A stretch of DNA of 64,000 nt from NCBI RefSeq assembly GCF_963668515.1, contig NZ_OY764864.1, positions 496,001-560,000 of the forward strand, in the 5' to 3' direction. Made by a program: the position numbers and the translations under genes. The first letter of the stretch is position 1; each line of letters starts with the position of its first letter. The DNA comes from an uncultured Ilyobacter sp. Its GTDB lineage: Bacteria; Fusobacteriota; Fusobacteriia; Fusobacteriales; Fusobacteriaceae. This document shows, piece by piece, positions 33,036-43,619 of this stretch. The notes beneath the pieces were generated by a model. It had not been told where the DNA came from. It worked only from the letters and a program-made list of their open reading frames with translations, and did not search any database.

Positions 33036-33065
33036 CAGTTTTGGAAAAAATAGGCTGATGTCTGC

Positions 33066-33089
33066 AGGCAACAGAGAAGTTGCCTTTTT
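33066..33089 (+). terminator. Hairpin with T-run in the mutL leader
   Basis: AGGCAAC (33066-33072), loop AGAGAA, GTTGCCT (33079-33085), then TTTT. It lies about 25 bases after the predicted start of transcription and 30 before the ATG of mutL, so it could attenuate mutL expression. Confidence 0.55.
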
Positions 33090-33118
33090 AATTTTACTGT
33101 TTTTTTAAGGGGGAATCC

Positions 33119-35020
33119 ATGGGAGTTATCAAAATTTTGGACGAATCAGTCTCTAATATAATAGCTGCCGGTGAAGTAGTGGAGAATCCAGCCAGCATGA
33201 TAAAAGAGATTCTAGAAAATTCTCTGGATGCAGGTAGCACAAATATAAGAATTCAAATAAAAAACAGCGGACGTGACGTCACGGTATCTGACAATGGTGG
33301 GGGGATGTCAAAGGACGACCTTCTTCTTTGTATAGAAAGGCATGCCACCAGTAAGATTTTTAATAAAGAGGATATTTTCAACCTCTATACCTATGGATTC
33401 AGAGGTGAGGCACTGGCCTCTATAGCCTCAGTATCAAAGATGAGAATAACATCTAAAAGAGAGGGAGACGAGCTAGGCAGTGAGATAAAAGCACTGGCAG
33501 GGAAGGTCACCAAGGTTTCTCAAGTATCTGTCAATCAAGGGACAGAGATAGAGATAAAAGAACTTTTTTATAACACTCCTGCGAGGCTGAAGTTCCTGAG
33601 GAAAAAAAGCACAGAGTATGGGAAAATAAAGGAAACGGTATTAAAGGAATCCCTTGCCAATCCAGATGTGGGATTTTCACTGGAAATAGATGGAAGAGAG
33701 CTTCTGAAAACCAGCGGTAAGGGTGTACAAAATACTATTTTAGAATTATTCGGAAGAAATGTCCTAAAAAATCTAAAAGAGTTTCCCCTGGGGTTTTTGG
33801 GAAATATGGAGATAACCAGGTCTTCTAAGGATTATATACATACCTATGTAAACGGGAGATATGTAAAATCCCAGGTACTAGAGAAAGCAATTATGGACGG
33901 CTATTACACAAAGCTCACAAAGGGCAGATATCCCTTTGCAATAATTTTTCTGGAAATAGATCCTAAAGAGATAGATGTTAATGTGCATCCCTCTAAGAAA
34001 ATTGTCAAATTTTCTGAAAGTTCCCTTGTGTATAACCAGGTATTTTCCGAGATAGAAAAGGCAATAGGGGAAGATGAGGATATAGTTTCCTTGGAAATGA
34101 GTTTTCAAGATAGAAAAAAAAATGTTGAAAATTTTTTGGATTTAGATGAATTTAGGGGGATAATTGATAAAGGAATTAACACTCCTGAGAAAACCCCAGA
34201 TAAAGAACACTCGGAAAAAGAAAAAATAAAAGAGCAAACTTATGAAAAAACTGCCACATCCTTTAAAGAAGATGTAATAAAAACTCAAGAGATGAGCCTA
34301 TTAGATAGAGAAAGTGTATCTCGGAAAAAAAACTCAGCTGAAGATGCAAAGAAAAAAGCTGCTCCTTCGGTCTTGGAAGAGGAAAAGAAAGTCTATCAGA
34401 GTACTGATGTTTCAGAAAAAAAACCTGAAATATCAGAAAAACCTTTAGAAAAAAAAGATGATTTCAGGGTGATAGGGCAGTTTATGAACTCCTATATAAT
34501 TGTAGAGAGAAATGAAACCTTAGAGATCTATGACCAGCATATAGTACAGGAAAGAGTACTATATGAAACCTTGAAAAAAAAGCATTTTTCAAGAGATGTG
34601 GCCATACAAAATCTTTTGGTTCCCTTGAAGCTACGGCTGAGTTATGAGGAAAAAAATATAGTTTTTGAAAATCTAGAAATTTTTAATGAGTTTGGATTTG
34701 AGATAGAGGATTTCGGAGATGACGAGGTTCTTTTAAGAGGCGTCCCTGTATTTGATTTTCGGACGAGCATAGAAAATACCTTTAGATTTATGCTAGAAGA
34801 GCTAAGAAATGAGACTGGGATAAAGGATTTTAGGGAAAAGATAATAATATCCATGTCCTGTAGGAACTCAATAAAGGCCGGGGAAAAGCTTTCTTTTGAC
34901 GAGATGGAACTCCTCATAGAAAGACTTCATGATGTGGGGAAATACACATGCCCCCACGGGAGACCCATCATACTAAAGGTTACATTAGAAGAGCTTGAAA
35001 AAAACTTTAAAAGAAGGTAA
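33119..35020 (+). CDS. mutL: DNA mismatch repair protein MutL (endonuclease type)
   Basis: A 633-residue GHKL ATPase that links mismatch recognition to strand removal. N-terminal motifs: IAAGEVVENPASMIKEILENSLDAG, DNGGGM, RHATSKI and YGFRGEALASI. A low-complexity charged linker (about 330-450) leads to a C-terminal domain with DQHIVQERVLYE (DQHA(X)2E(X)4E form, Ile replacing Ala) and CPHGRP, the nicking endonuclease motifs of MutL from bacteria without MutH. GGGGG precedes the ATG. mutS is not in the window. rlmH follows. Confidence 0.95.
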   Translation: MGVIKILDESVSNIIAAGEVVENPASMIKEILENSLDAGSTNIRIQIKNSGRDVTVSDNGGGMSKDDLLLCIERHATSKIFNKEDIFNLYTYGFRGEALASIASVSKMRITSKREGDELGSEIKALAGKVTKVSQVSVNQGTEIEIKELFYNTPARLKFLRKKSTEYGKIKETVLKESLANPDVGFSLEIDGRELLKTSGKGVQNTILELFGRNVLKNLKEFPLGFLGNMEITRSSKDYIHTYVNGRYVKSQVLEKAIMDGYYTKLTKGRYPFAIIFLEIDPKEIDVNVHPSKKIVKFSESSLVYNQVFSEIEKAIGEDEDIVSLEMSFQDRKKNVENFLDLDEFRGIIDKGINTPEKTPDKEHSEKEKIKEQTYEKTATSFKEDVIKTQEMSLLDRESVSRKKNSAEDAKKKAAPSVLEEEKKVYQSTDVSEKKPEISEKPLEKKDDFRVIGQFMNSYIIVERNETLEIYDQHIVQERVLYETLKKKHFSRDVAIQNLLVPLKLRLSYEEKNIVFENLEIFNEFGFEIEDFGDDEVLLRGVPVFDFRTSIENTFRFMLEELRNETGIKDFREKIIISMSCRNSIKAGEKLSFDEMELLIERLHDVGKYTCPHGRPIILKVTLEELEKNFKRR

Positions 35021-35077
35021 AAAAGAGACAAAATTTTTAAAAATTTAAGAATAATGTAGTGCATTGAGGAGATAAGG

Positions 35078-35548
35078 GTGATAAGTGTAAACCTGATCTG
35101 TGTAGGTAAAATAAAAGAAAAATATATAAAAAACGGGATAGATGAGTTTCTCAAAAGAATGAATCTCTATGCAAAAGTAAAGATAATAGAGCTGAGGGAA
35201 GACGGGAATGACAGCAACAGAAATCAGTCCCTGGAAAAAGAGTCTATGGAAATTATAAAAGCGACAGAAAAAAACAAGGGATATAACATTCTTTTGGATA
35301 TAGGTGGAAAGAACCTTTCCTCTGAAGAGATGTCTAAAGAGATAGAACGACTCACAGTAACTGGAACAAGTACCATAAATTTTATAATCGGTGGTTCTTA
35401 CGGTGTTTCAGAGGAAGTTCGAAAGATATCCCAAATGAGGCTTAGTTTTTCCAAGATGACTTTTCCTCATCAGCTTATGAGGCTTATTCTTATGGAGCAG
35501 ATCTATAGGTGGTTTAGTATTTTTAATAATAGTAAATATCATAAATAA
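35078..35548 (+). CDS. rlmH: 23S rRNA pseudouridine-1915 N3-methyltransferase
   Basis: A 156-residue SPOUT methyltransferase. Signatures are VNLICVGKIKEKYI at the start, LDIGGKNLSSEEMSKEIE, FIIGGSYGVSEEV and the C-terminal MTFPHQLMRLILMEQIYRWFSI that completes the SAM knot and RNA site. Normal length. Start is GTG at 35078 after GAGGAGATAAGG. It probably shares a transcript with mutL and the two genes downstream. Confidence 0.95.
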   Translation: MISVNLICVGKIKEKYIKNGIDEFLKRMNLYAKVKIIELREDGNDSNRNQSLEKESMEIIKATEKNKGYNILLDIGGKNLSSEEMSKEIERLTVTGTSTINFIIGGSYGVSEEVRKISQMRLSFSKMTFPHQLMRLILMEQIYRWFSIFNNSKYHK

Positions 35549-35568
35549 CTTGAAAGAGGTGTCTTAAA

Positions 35569-35976
35569 ATGTATGCTGTAGGCGAGACTTTTTATTATGA
35601 AATTTTTGATGAAGAGTACGAGCTCCATGTGGTTGGAGATATAATTCTTAGCGGAAAAGAATACATAATAGCAGAGGATTTTGAAGGAGATAAAAGAGCT
35701 TTTTTATTTGATGAGAATGAAGAGGATGTAGTTCTTCTAGAGGATGATGATGCTCTCGAAGTAATAGAGCACTGGGAAGAGGAGTATTTTGGAACCAGCT
35801 CAGATATCGGTGACTGGGACGAGGACGGATACTATGACAGAGAGGATAGCGTTGCCATATCTGATGATGGTGACGAGGAGAGCTATATAAGCGAGAATTA
35901 TATAGAGGAAGAGCCTGTTTATGACGAGTATGAGGAAGATGTAGATTCCTTTATAACAGGGTTAATGGAGAAGTAG
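35569..35976 (+). CDS. Small highly acidic protein (DUF1292-like start)
   Basis: A 135-residue protein. The first 55 residues (ETFYYEIFDEEYELHVVGDIILSGKEYIIAEDF..FLFDENEEDVVLLEDDD) resemble small DUF1292-type proteins of Firmicutes and Fusobacteria; the match is by pattern only. The remainder is dominated by Asp, Glu and Tyr with hardly any basic residue and is probably disordered. AAAGAGGTG precedes the ATG. It lies between rlmH and a DUF1934-like gene. The function is unknown. Confidence 0.75.
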   Translation: MYAVGETFYYEIFDEEYELHVVGDIILSGKEYIIAEDFEGDKRAFLFDENEEDVVLLEDDDALEVIEHWEEEYFGTSSDIGDWDEDGYYDREDSVAISDDGDEESYISENYIEEEPVYDEYEEDVDSFITGLMEK

Positions 35977-35985
35977 GAGGAGATT

Positions 35986-36354
35986 ATGTACCTTATCATA
36001 GAAAGCCGAGACAGTTTCGGTGAAAAAAATAGTGAAAAAGTCAGCTGTCAGAAGGAAGTTACTTCAAAAGGGATAAAATATACCTATAAAAATGAGCACG
36101 GAGACTGCAAGATTTTTATTCTCAAAGATATGGTGCAGATTAAAAGAAAAGGAGTTATAAACAGTGTCCAAGTATTTAAGGACGGGAAAAAAACCTCTTT
36201 TCATTATAAAACCCCCTATACTGAAAATGAATTCACCTTGAAAACCACAGAGATAAAGCAGGAGAAAGAGGGGCTTTTTCTAGGCTATGAAATCTACGAC
36301 GGAGAGGAAAAGATAAATGGCATCGAAGTAAGCATAAAAGAAGTTTGGAATTAA
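35986..36354 (+). CDS. DUF1934-like small beta-barrel protein
   Basis: A 122-residue protein. The succession MVQIKRKGVINSVQVFKDGKKTSFHYKTPYTENEFTLKTTEI...LGYEIYDGEEKINGIEVSIKEV matches the DUF1934 pattern (RKG..S.L.F..G.....Y.TPYG...... T......L.Y.L). Relatives are small calycin-like beta-barrels of unknown role. AGGAGGAG precedes the ATG, 9 bases after the acidic protein gene. Confidence 0.75.
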   Translation: MYLIIESRDSFGEKNSEKVSCQKEVTSKGIKYTYKNEHGDCKIFILKDMVQIKRKGVINSVQVFKDGKKTSFHYKTPYTENEFTLKTTEIKQEKEGLFLGYEIYDGEEKINGIEVSIKEVWN

Positions 36355-36380
36355 TACTATTTAGATTTTTAAATAAGATA

Positions 36381-36394
36381 AAATCTGTTATAAT
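36381..36394 (+). promoter_or_regulatory. Extended -10 promoter of the TPR gene
   Basis: AAATCTGTTATAAT, same as before mutL. It directly abuts the terminator hairpin at 36394-36413, so the upstream operon end and the new promoter are packed together. Confidence 0.5.
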
Positions 36395-36421
36395 AGAGCA
36401 TGTATGTGCTCTATTTTTTTT
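36394..36421 (+). terminator. Terminator of the mutL-rlmH unit
   Basis: TAGAGCA (36394-36400), loop TGTATG, TGCTCTA (36407-36413), then eight or nine T. Confidence 0.8.
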
Positions 36422-36437
36422 ATTTGAGGGTGATTTT

Positions 36438-37949
36438 ATGAAAAAGTATATGATATCGGCATTTATTATGGCAGTCTTTTATCTTGGAGAAGTGCCTTAT
36501 AATAAACTATATGCCATGGGAAGCAAAAAGGAAAAAATACAAAAAGAAGAAGTTCAGGATTATAATCCCTATGGTGGAAAATCCAAGAAATTGGACTATA
36601 AAATTGTGCAAGAAGAGATCTCGTTAGACGAAAACAATATAAGTGAGGTCTATAGAGAGATTGTGGAATCTATAAACAGTGCCGGTGTAAGAAGGTATCC
36701 AGAGTCCTATAGGGGTGAAAACTATGAGATTCTAACTGGGGAAACCCTCAATGTGAGATTTCCGGAATCAGGTGAATACAGGGCTGAAATTATAAAAAGC
36801 CCATACCTTTCTAAATCATCTGTTGTTATCAAAGAGCAGAATCTGTTTTTTGAGACTGGATATCAGGGGGAGTACATCTTGAATATCACCAAAGACGGCA
36901 TATTTTATAAGCGATTCAGAGTGAATTCTAAGCTTAAATATAGTTTTACTCAGGAAAAAAATTATGATATAATATTGAACAGTTATGAAAATGAGAAATT
37001 AGATATTTTGCTAACCTCTGTGAAACTATCAAGAGTTGCGTTTCCAGATGCCTTATATCATAAGGATAGTGCATTTATGATACTGGAAAAAACTCTTGTT
37101 AAAAAAAGGTTGGATGAAGCAGAAGAAGCTGCAGATTTTATCCGAAACAACTTTCAGTTGGATTTTATGGAAAAAAAGCAACTTTTTTACTTTGACATGG
37201 AGATAGCAAAAGATGACCCTTTTAAATATAGGGATTTCTTAGAAAAAAATATCCACGAACCAGGGTTTTCAGATAAACTGGTAAATATAATTTTGTCAGG
37301 TAAAACTTTAAGAGAGAAGGATGAACTCTTTCTTAAAAAAACATATAGCGAAACCCTGAATCCAGAGATAGCAGTATATCTAGGAAGATGGTATATGGAC
37401 CAAGGTGATAGCTTAGATGCCGAGAGATATCTTCTCTACGGCAAAGATTATTATACTCTTTGTATGCTCTACCTTAAAAATGGAGAGTTAAAGAGGTTTG
37501 ACGCCGCTCTTTCAAAGGTTTCTGAAGATAAGATACCTTTGCTTAAAAAAGAAAAAGATATATATAACAGGGTGAGGCTCATAAAAAAAGAGGTCGACCT
37601 CGGAGACCAAAAATATCAAGAGGAAAATTATGAGGAAGCGGTACTTTTTTACAAAAGAGCCGAGGAAAAGGATATAGAGGCTTCTAGAAGATTAGGTACT
37701 GAGATGAAGATCGGGATGAGTTACTATTATATTACCTGGTATGAAGATGCCGCCAATTATTTTGAAAAAGCCCTGGAATCAGAAAAAAGTCCCCTGAAAA
37801 AAGCCGAGATAGCTTATCTCATTGGGGTATGCTATTACAGGACACAGGATAAAGAAAAAAGTATGAAAACCTTTGAAAAACTGGTGAAGGATTATCCAGG
37901 GACTACCTGGTCTAAAAAAGCCATGGTTTATATAGTCAGATTAAGATAA
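36438..37949 (+). CDS. Exported TPR-repeat protein
   Basis: A 503-residue protein with an N-terminal signal (MKKYMISAFIMAVFYLGEVPYNKLYAMG). A beta-rich part (about 80-150) precedes helical repeats; the last 130 residues form clear TPRs (KYQEENYEEAVLFYKRAEEKD, YYITWYEDAANYFEKALES, YLIGVCYYRTQDKEKSMKTFEKLVKDYPGTTWSKKA), similar to YbgF/BamD-type scaffolds. The frame is open from 36345, but only the ATG at 36438 has a ribosome binding site (GAGGGTGA) and starts a signal peptide. Likely periplasmic scaffold in envelope assembly; partner unknown. lysS follows. Confidence 0.83.
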   Translation: MKKYMISAFIMAVFYLGEVPYNKLYAMGSKKEKIQKEEVQDYNPYGGKSKKLDYKIVQEEISLDENNISEVYREIVESINSAGVRRYPESYRGENYEILTGETLNVRFPESGEYRAEIIKSPYLSKSSVVIKEQNLFFETGYQGEYILNITKDGIFYKRFRVNSKLKYSFTQEKNYDIILNSYENEKLDILLTSVKLSRVAFPDALYHKDSAFMILEKTLVKKRLDEAEEAADFIRNNFQLDFMEKKQLFYFDMEIAKDDPFKYRDFLEKNIHEPGFSDKLVNIILSGKTLREKDELFLKKTYSETLNPEIAVYLGRWYMDQGDSLDAERYLLYGKDYYTLCMLYLKNGELKRFDAALSKVSEDKIPLLKKEKDIYNRVRLIKKEVDLGDQKYQEENYEEAVLFYKRAEEKDIEASRRLGTEMKIGMSYYYITWYEDAANYFEKALESEKSPLKKAEIAYLIGVCYYRTQDKEKSMKTFEKLVKDYPGTTWSKKAMVYIVRLR

Positions 37950-37966
37950 AAAAATTATAAATATAA

Positions 37967-39463
<1,497 letters not shown>

Positions 39464-39491
39464 TATTTTAGAATTGTAATAAAATTATTGG

Positions 39492-39528
39492 AAAAATGGT
39501 AGAGCCATGTGGCTCTACCATTTTTTTT
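39492..39528 (+). terminator. Terminator of lysS
   Basis: A 16-bp stem AAAAATGGTAGAGCCA (39492-39507) and its complement (39510-39525) with a two-base loop, then T-run. Confidence 0.9.
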
Positions 39529-39690
39529 ACTTCTGGGAGAAACAAAGCCATCCCACCTTTAAACTTTAAAGAAAAAGTTTATGGGAAGCTGGAAAATGAT
39601 TTTGAAATCTGTGATTTAAAAGTTTAAAGAAGGGAATCTGAATTTTTTTTTGAAGGTTATTTTATAGATTGATTAAAGGGGGTCTTAAAA

Positions 39691-40101
39691 ATGCTGGATA
39701 AAAAATATATTGGGTTTCTGAAAGATTTAAAGAGTCTGAAATCAAGTGCAGCAAACCTTTTAAGGAGTGATCCTGGCGAGGAGTTTGAGGACAGAAAATG
39801 CCATGAAATTATAGGATATCTGAAAGAAGAGATGGAAAATGCATTATACGAGATGGAACTCCTTAGCAAAACAACCCTCGAGGGAAAACTGGTGCTAAAC
39901 AGTCAGGGGCGGTTCAACCTAGATACAGCTCAGGAGCTTTATTTTACCTGTGGAACTCCTATAGAGATACTCATAGATGGGGAATGGTATAGGGGCAGGG
40001 TGGAAAGTGACGGCAAGGATTATTATTTTTTTAATTATGAAAGTGAAAACCAGCCTCTAGAAGAAGGGATGGAAGCAAGGATAAGAGTGGATCGGGGGTA
40101 G
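39691..40101 (+). CDS. DUF5348-like hypothetical protein
   Basis: A 136-residue protein. An N-terminal helical half (FLKDLKSLKSSAANLLRS..YLKEEMENALYEMELL) is followed by a small beta domain: GRFNLDTAQELYFTCGTPIEILIDGEWYRGRVESDGKDYYFFNY..LEEGMEARIRVD. The second half resembles DUF5348, a small family seen in mobile and chromosomal settings. Function unknown. A G-rich AAAGGGGGTC lies before the ATG. It starts a short accessory patch that includes a decayed amylase gene. Confidence 0.68.
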   Translation: MLDKKYIGFLKDLKSLKSSAANLLRSDPGEEFEDRKCHEIIGYLKEEMENALYEMELLSKTTLEGKLVLNSQGRFNLDTAQELYFTCGTPIEILIDGEWYRGRVESDGKDYYFFNYESENQPLEEGMEARIRVDRG

Positions 40102-40121
40102 CGATGAGCTATCCTTTTTTT
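40096..40121 (+). terminator. Terminator after the DUF5348-like gene
   Basis: GGGTAGC (40096-40102), loop GATGA, GCTATCC (40108-40114), then seven T. The stem overlaps the stop codon. Confidence 0.7.
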
Positions 40122-40310
40122 ATAGATTTATAGATTGAACTTTAATCTATATTGGTTTAAGACTTGCGTAGTTTTCAATTTAAAAATATTATATGGAAGG
40201 AATATCTGCTATAAAGGAAAGAAAAACTAAAAATGGGTACAATATTTAGTTAGAAATTTACTGAAATCTGAACTGATTATCTGAGCTCATAATACTGGAG
40301 GTAGGAGTTT

Positions 40311-41129
40311 ATGAGAAGCATAAATGAAATAAGTCTGAAAGAGATTGTAAAGTAGAAAGAGTATTATAAATCATTGGAAAACTGGGAGGATGAGGTACTT
40401 TATTTTCTCCTGGTAGACAGGTTTTCAAATGGTTCAGAAATCGACCTTTACAGCTACGCAGACTATGAAAATATACTTTATAGTGAAGAGTCTGAAAAAA
40501 TATGGGAAGAGTTCGGAGATAGGTGGAATGGTGGAAGTTTAAATGGAATAAAGAGTAAAACTGGCTATCTGAAAAATATGGGGGATACCATGCCTATATT
40601 ACGGTAGTGAACAGGCTTTTGACGGCAGCGGAGATAGGGAGAAATATGTCAGAGAGAGTATATTTTGGGGAGAGTTTGGAGCTTTCAAAACAAGAGGGAA
40701 ACATTTTTTTATCATAAGAACCCCCTATACCTAAATCTTTCAAAAATGTGTAAGGTGAGCAAGGAAAATCTCATATTAAAGCAGGGAAGACAGTATCAGA
40801 GGGAAATCTCCTATGATGAGTTGGAATTTTCTCTCCCTCATAAGTTAGGAGATGGCAGGCATGAAGGAGTGGTAGCGTGGTCTCGTATTTTGAGTCAAGA
40901 TGAGGTGGTTATGGCAATGAATTCCCATATAGAGAAAGAACTGAAGGTTGATGTGGTCTTAGATTCTGGTATTAATAGGGAAGGAGAGAAGTTTAGATCT
41001 ATCTATTCTTCAGAAGAATCTTTTGAAAGAGCTGTGGTCAATAGTTTTTTTTATAGGAAAAAGACTTGTGATACCGGTGAATGTACCAAAGCACGGTTGT
41101 GTAATATACAGCAAAAACTAATGGAATAA
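40311..41129 (+). pseudogene. Alpha-amylase family gene, deleted and frameshifted
   Basis: GGAGGTAGGAGT precedes an ATG at 40311 that still has a good context. The frame is broken by TAG at 40353-40355, then continues as WEDEVLYFLLVDRFSNGSEID (first conserved region of GH13 enzymes) to WNGGSLNGIKSKTGYLKNMG. At about 40585 it jumps, in another frame, to IPCLYYGSEQAFDGSGD, which belongs to the end of the catalytic barrel, and from 40665 a third frame reads the C-terminal beta domain (LSKMCKVSKENLILKQGRQYQREI, GVVAWSRILSQDEVVMAMNSH). About 300 central residues are missing, including the catalytic region, so it cannot be active. Confidence 0.85.
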
Positions 41130-41133
41130 AAGG

Positions 41134-41159
41134 AAAGAGGGTATTTTTTACCCTCTTTT
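41134..41159. terminator. Terminator between amylase remnant and alcohol dehydrogenase gene
   Basis: AAAGAGGGTA (41134-41143), T loop, TACCCTCTTTT (41149-41159). It serves mainly the minus-strand gene, with a possible role for both. Confidence 0.85.
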
Positions 41160-41176
41160 AGTTTGAACAATATATT

Positions 41177-42322
41177 TTACATGGAATCTTTGAATATTTG
41201 AATTATCTGTTCTTTAGAGGATTTTCTAGGATTGGTCGCTCCACAAACATCTTTTAATGCATTATCAGCAAGTGTTGAGAAATCCTCTTCTTTAACCCCT
41301 AGTTCTTTAAGACCAGAAGGTATACCAATATCTTTTGATAATCTCTGAATTGCGAAAATGGCCTTTTCTGCAGAATCCATGGTAGAAATTCCAACGGTAT
41401 TTTCTCCTAGTGCCTTTGCAATGTCTACAAATTTATCAGGGCATGCAATGAGATTGAATTTTTCAACGTGTGGAAGCAGGATGGCATTGCAGACTCCATG
41501 AGGCAGATCGTAAAATCCACCTAATTGGTGAGCCATGGCGTGTACATTTCCAAGACTGGCATTATTAAAAGCCATTCCTGCTAAAAATGCAGCATAAGCC
41601 ATCATTTCTCTTGCCTCTAAATTTTCTCCGTTGGCAACGGCTGGTCGAAGGTATTTGCTTATGATCTCAATGGCTTTTATAGCGGCGGAATCTGTTACAG
41701 GGGTAGCAATAGTTGACACATAAGCTTCGATGGCGTGAGTAAGAGCATCCATTCCAGTGGCCGCCGTAAGTTTTGCAGGCATACTAACCATCAGTTCGGG
41801 ATCATTGATGGAAACGGTAGGAGTGACATGCCAGTCTACTATTGCCATTTTTACAGATGTATCTGTATTTGTAATAATTGTAAAACGAGTCATTTCACTT
41901 CCTGTACCAGCAGTTGTATTTATTGCTATGAATGGAGGCATAGGATTCTCAGATTTGTCCACACCTTCATAATCACTTATGTTTCCTCCGTTGGTAGCTA
42001 AAATACCCACCCCTTTTGCACAGTCAATAGAGCTTCCTCCACCCAGTGCGATTATAATATCGCATTTTTCATTCTGATAAACAGAAAGGGCATCATTTAC
42101 ATTTTTTACCGTAGGATTTGGATTAACTTTGTCATAAACTGATGTCTTCACACCGCTATGCTTTAAGAGTGAAATAATTTTTTCAGCCACGCCGATTTTT
42201 ACCAGGATTTCATCTGTAATAAGAAGAGCTTTAGAACCGTTTAAGATTTTGGCCTGTTTTCCAACATTTGATACTGCACCTCTGCCCATTAGATTTACCG
42301 TAGGTATGAAATAAGAATACAT
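41177..42322 (-). CDS. Iron-containing alcohol dehydrogenase (1,3-propanediol type-like)
   Basis: A 381-residue group III enzyme close in pattern to DhaT and related primary alcohol dehydrogenases: MYSYFIPTVNLMGRGAV start, ALGGGSSIDCAKGVGI for NAD, INTTAGTGSEMTRFTIITN, MDALTHAIEAYVS and GNVHAMAHQLGGFYDLPHGVCNAILLPHV with the metal-ligand His residues. It reduces short aldehydes to alcohols in fermentation; the exact substrate is not fixed. The frame extends to 42367, but AAGGAGGG just before the ATG at 42322 sets the start. It differs clearly from the family member at 13784. Confidence 0.92.
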   Translation of the reverse strand: MYSYFIPTVNLMGRGAVSNVGKQAKILNGSKALLITDEILVKIGVAEKIISLLKHSGVKTSVYDKVNPNPTVKNVNDALSVYQNEKCDIIIALGGGSSIDCAKGVGILATNGGNISDYEGVDKSENPMPPFIAINTTAGTGSEMTRFTIITNTDTSVKMAIVDWHVTPTVSINDPELMVSMPAKLTAATGMDALTHAIEAYVSTIATPVTDSAAIKAIEIISKYLRPAVANGENLEAREMMAYAAFLAGMAFNNASLGNVHAMAHQLGGFYDLPHGVCNAILLPHVEKFNLIACPDKFVDIAKALGENTVGISTMDSAEKAIFAIQRLSKDIGIPSGLKELGVKEEDFSTLADNALKDVCGATNPRKSSKEQIIQIFKDSM

Positions 42323-42737
42323 AGCACTCCCTCCTTTTAAAAAATTATTATATAAAAAAGTTATCAACTTTGGTTTTGAATGTTAAATTTGAAAACACAA
42401 CTGTTTCAGTAGTAACCAATTATTGGAATTGTGGATGTAATAGATTATTTCTTATAATCATGAATTGTTCAAGAATAGTTAAAAAAATACTTTAATTTTA
42501 AATCCTAATTTTGTTTAGGTTTAATGCATCCAGAAGCGTAGGTTAAATTATTCTTTTGTATAAAATAATTTTTTATTGTGAATATAGTGAAAAAAATTTT
42601 AAAAAATCCTGAGTTTAATTAAAAAAAAGAGCTTAAAAAGATCATCATAAAAGTTTGAAATATGATAAATGTAGATTTCATTGTGGTATAATAAACATTA
42701 AAAAGATCAATTAACCTTAAAAAAATTAGGAGGAACC
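42323..42737. other. Divergent intergenic region
   Basis: AT-rich, no coding frame. TGGTATAAT (42684-42692) is an extended -10 element for nudC. The promoter of the minus-strand dehydrogenase must also lie here, but no clear boxes were chosen. Confidence 0.45.
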
Positions 42738-43565
42738 ATGATAAATGAAATCGCACCAAATATTTTTAATATATCACTCTTGAGCAGAGAGGCTATAAAG
42801 TCAGAAGAACAGGTTTTATGCTATAAAAATGGAAAAGTTCTTATGAAAACTTTAGAGGATAAATTTATTATCCCTAAAAAAAATGAGCTGGGTGAATGGG
42901 TAACAGAAGGGATATTACTAGGAGAGATAGACGGAGAAAAATGTTTTATTGCAGAGGGTAAAGACAAGATGCCCCAGGGACTTGAATATGTCGGAATGAG
43001 GGATATTAGAGACCAGTCAGATAAACTTTTTAAGTGGGTTACTGCCGTTGGATTTCATCTTTTTAGCTGGATCTCTGACAATAAATTTTGTGGCAGCTGT
43101 GGTAGTTCTATGGAGCTTAAAGAAAACGAAAGGGCTCTAAAATGCACAAGTTGCAAAAATATAATATTCCCCAAATTATCTCCAGCTATAATTGTGGCCA
43201 TAACAAAGGGAGATAAACTTCTACTTGCAAAAAACAAACTGCATCCAGGATCTTTTTACAGTCTTATAGCAGGATATGTAGAAGCTGGAGAAACAATAGA
43301 GGAGACTGTAAAAAGAGAGGTTATGGAAGAAGTGGGAATAAATGTCAAAAATATAAGATATTACAAGAGCCAGCCTTGGCCTTTTTCCAGTTCTCTCATG
43401 CTTGGATTTTTTGCTGAATATGATGGAGATAAACCTATAAAAGTAGATGGAATAGAGCTTTCACACGCAGACTGGTTTGATGCAGATAATTTACCTGAAA
43501 TACCAAACAAAGACTCTGTGTCTGGAGAGATGATAAGAATCTTCAGAGAAAAAAATAAAATATAG
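42738..43565 (+). CDS. nudC: NAD+ diphosphatase NudC
   Basis: A 275-residue Nudix enzyme that splits NAD(H) to NMN(H) and AMP and can remove NAD caps from RNA. A zinc ribbon (FCGSCG...KCTSCK) precedes a Nudix box (GYVEAGETIEETVKREVMEEVGI), followed by the NudC-specific SQPWPFSSSLMLGFFAEY. All diagnostic features are present. AGGAGG precedes the ATG. The neighbours are an alcohol dehydrogenase and a repeat copy, so it is probably a single-gene unit. Confidence 0.94.
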   Translation: MINEIAPNIFNISLLSREAIKSEEQVLCYKNGKVLMKTLEDKFIIPKKNELGEWVTEGILLGEIDGEKCFIAEGKDKMPQGLEYVGMRDIRDQSDKLFKWVTAVGFHLFSWISDNKFCGSCGSSMELKENERALKCTSCKNIIFPKLSPAIIVAITKGDKLLLAKNKLHPGSFYSLIAGYVEAGETIEETVKREVMEEVGINVKNIRYYKSQPWPFSSSLMLGFFAEYDGDKPIKVDGIELSHADWFDADNLPEIPNKDSVSGEMIRIFREKNKI

Positions 43566-43619
43566 AGGTTTTAAAATTATAAAAGGAAAAGCTGAAACTG
43601 GTTGAAAATTCTAAGTGAG

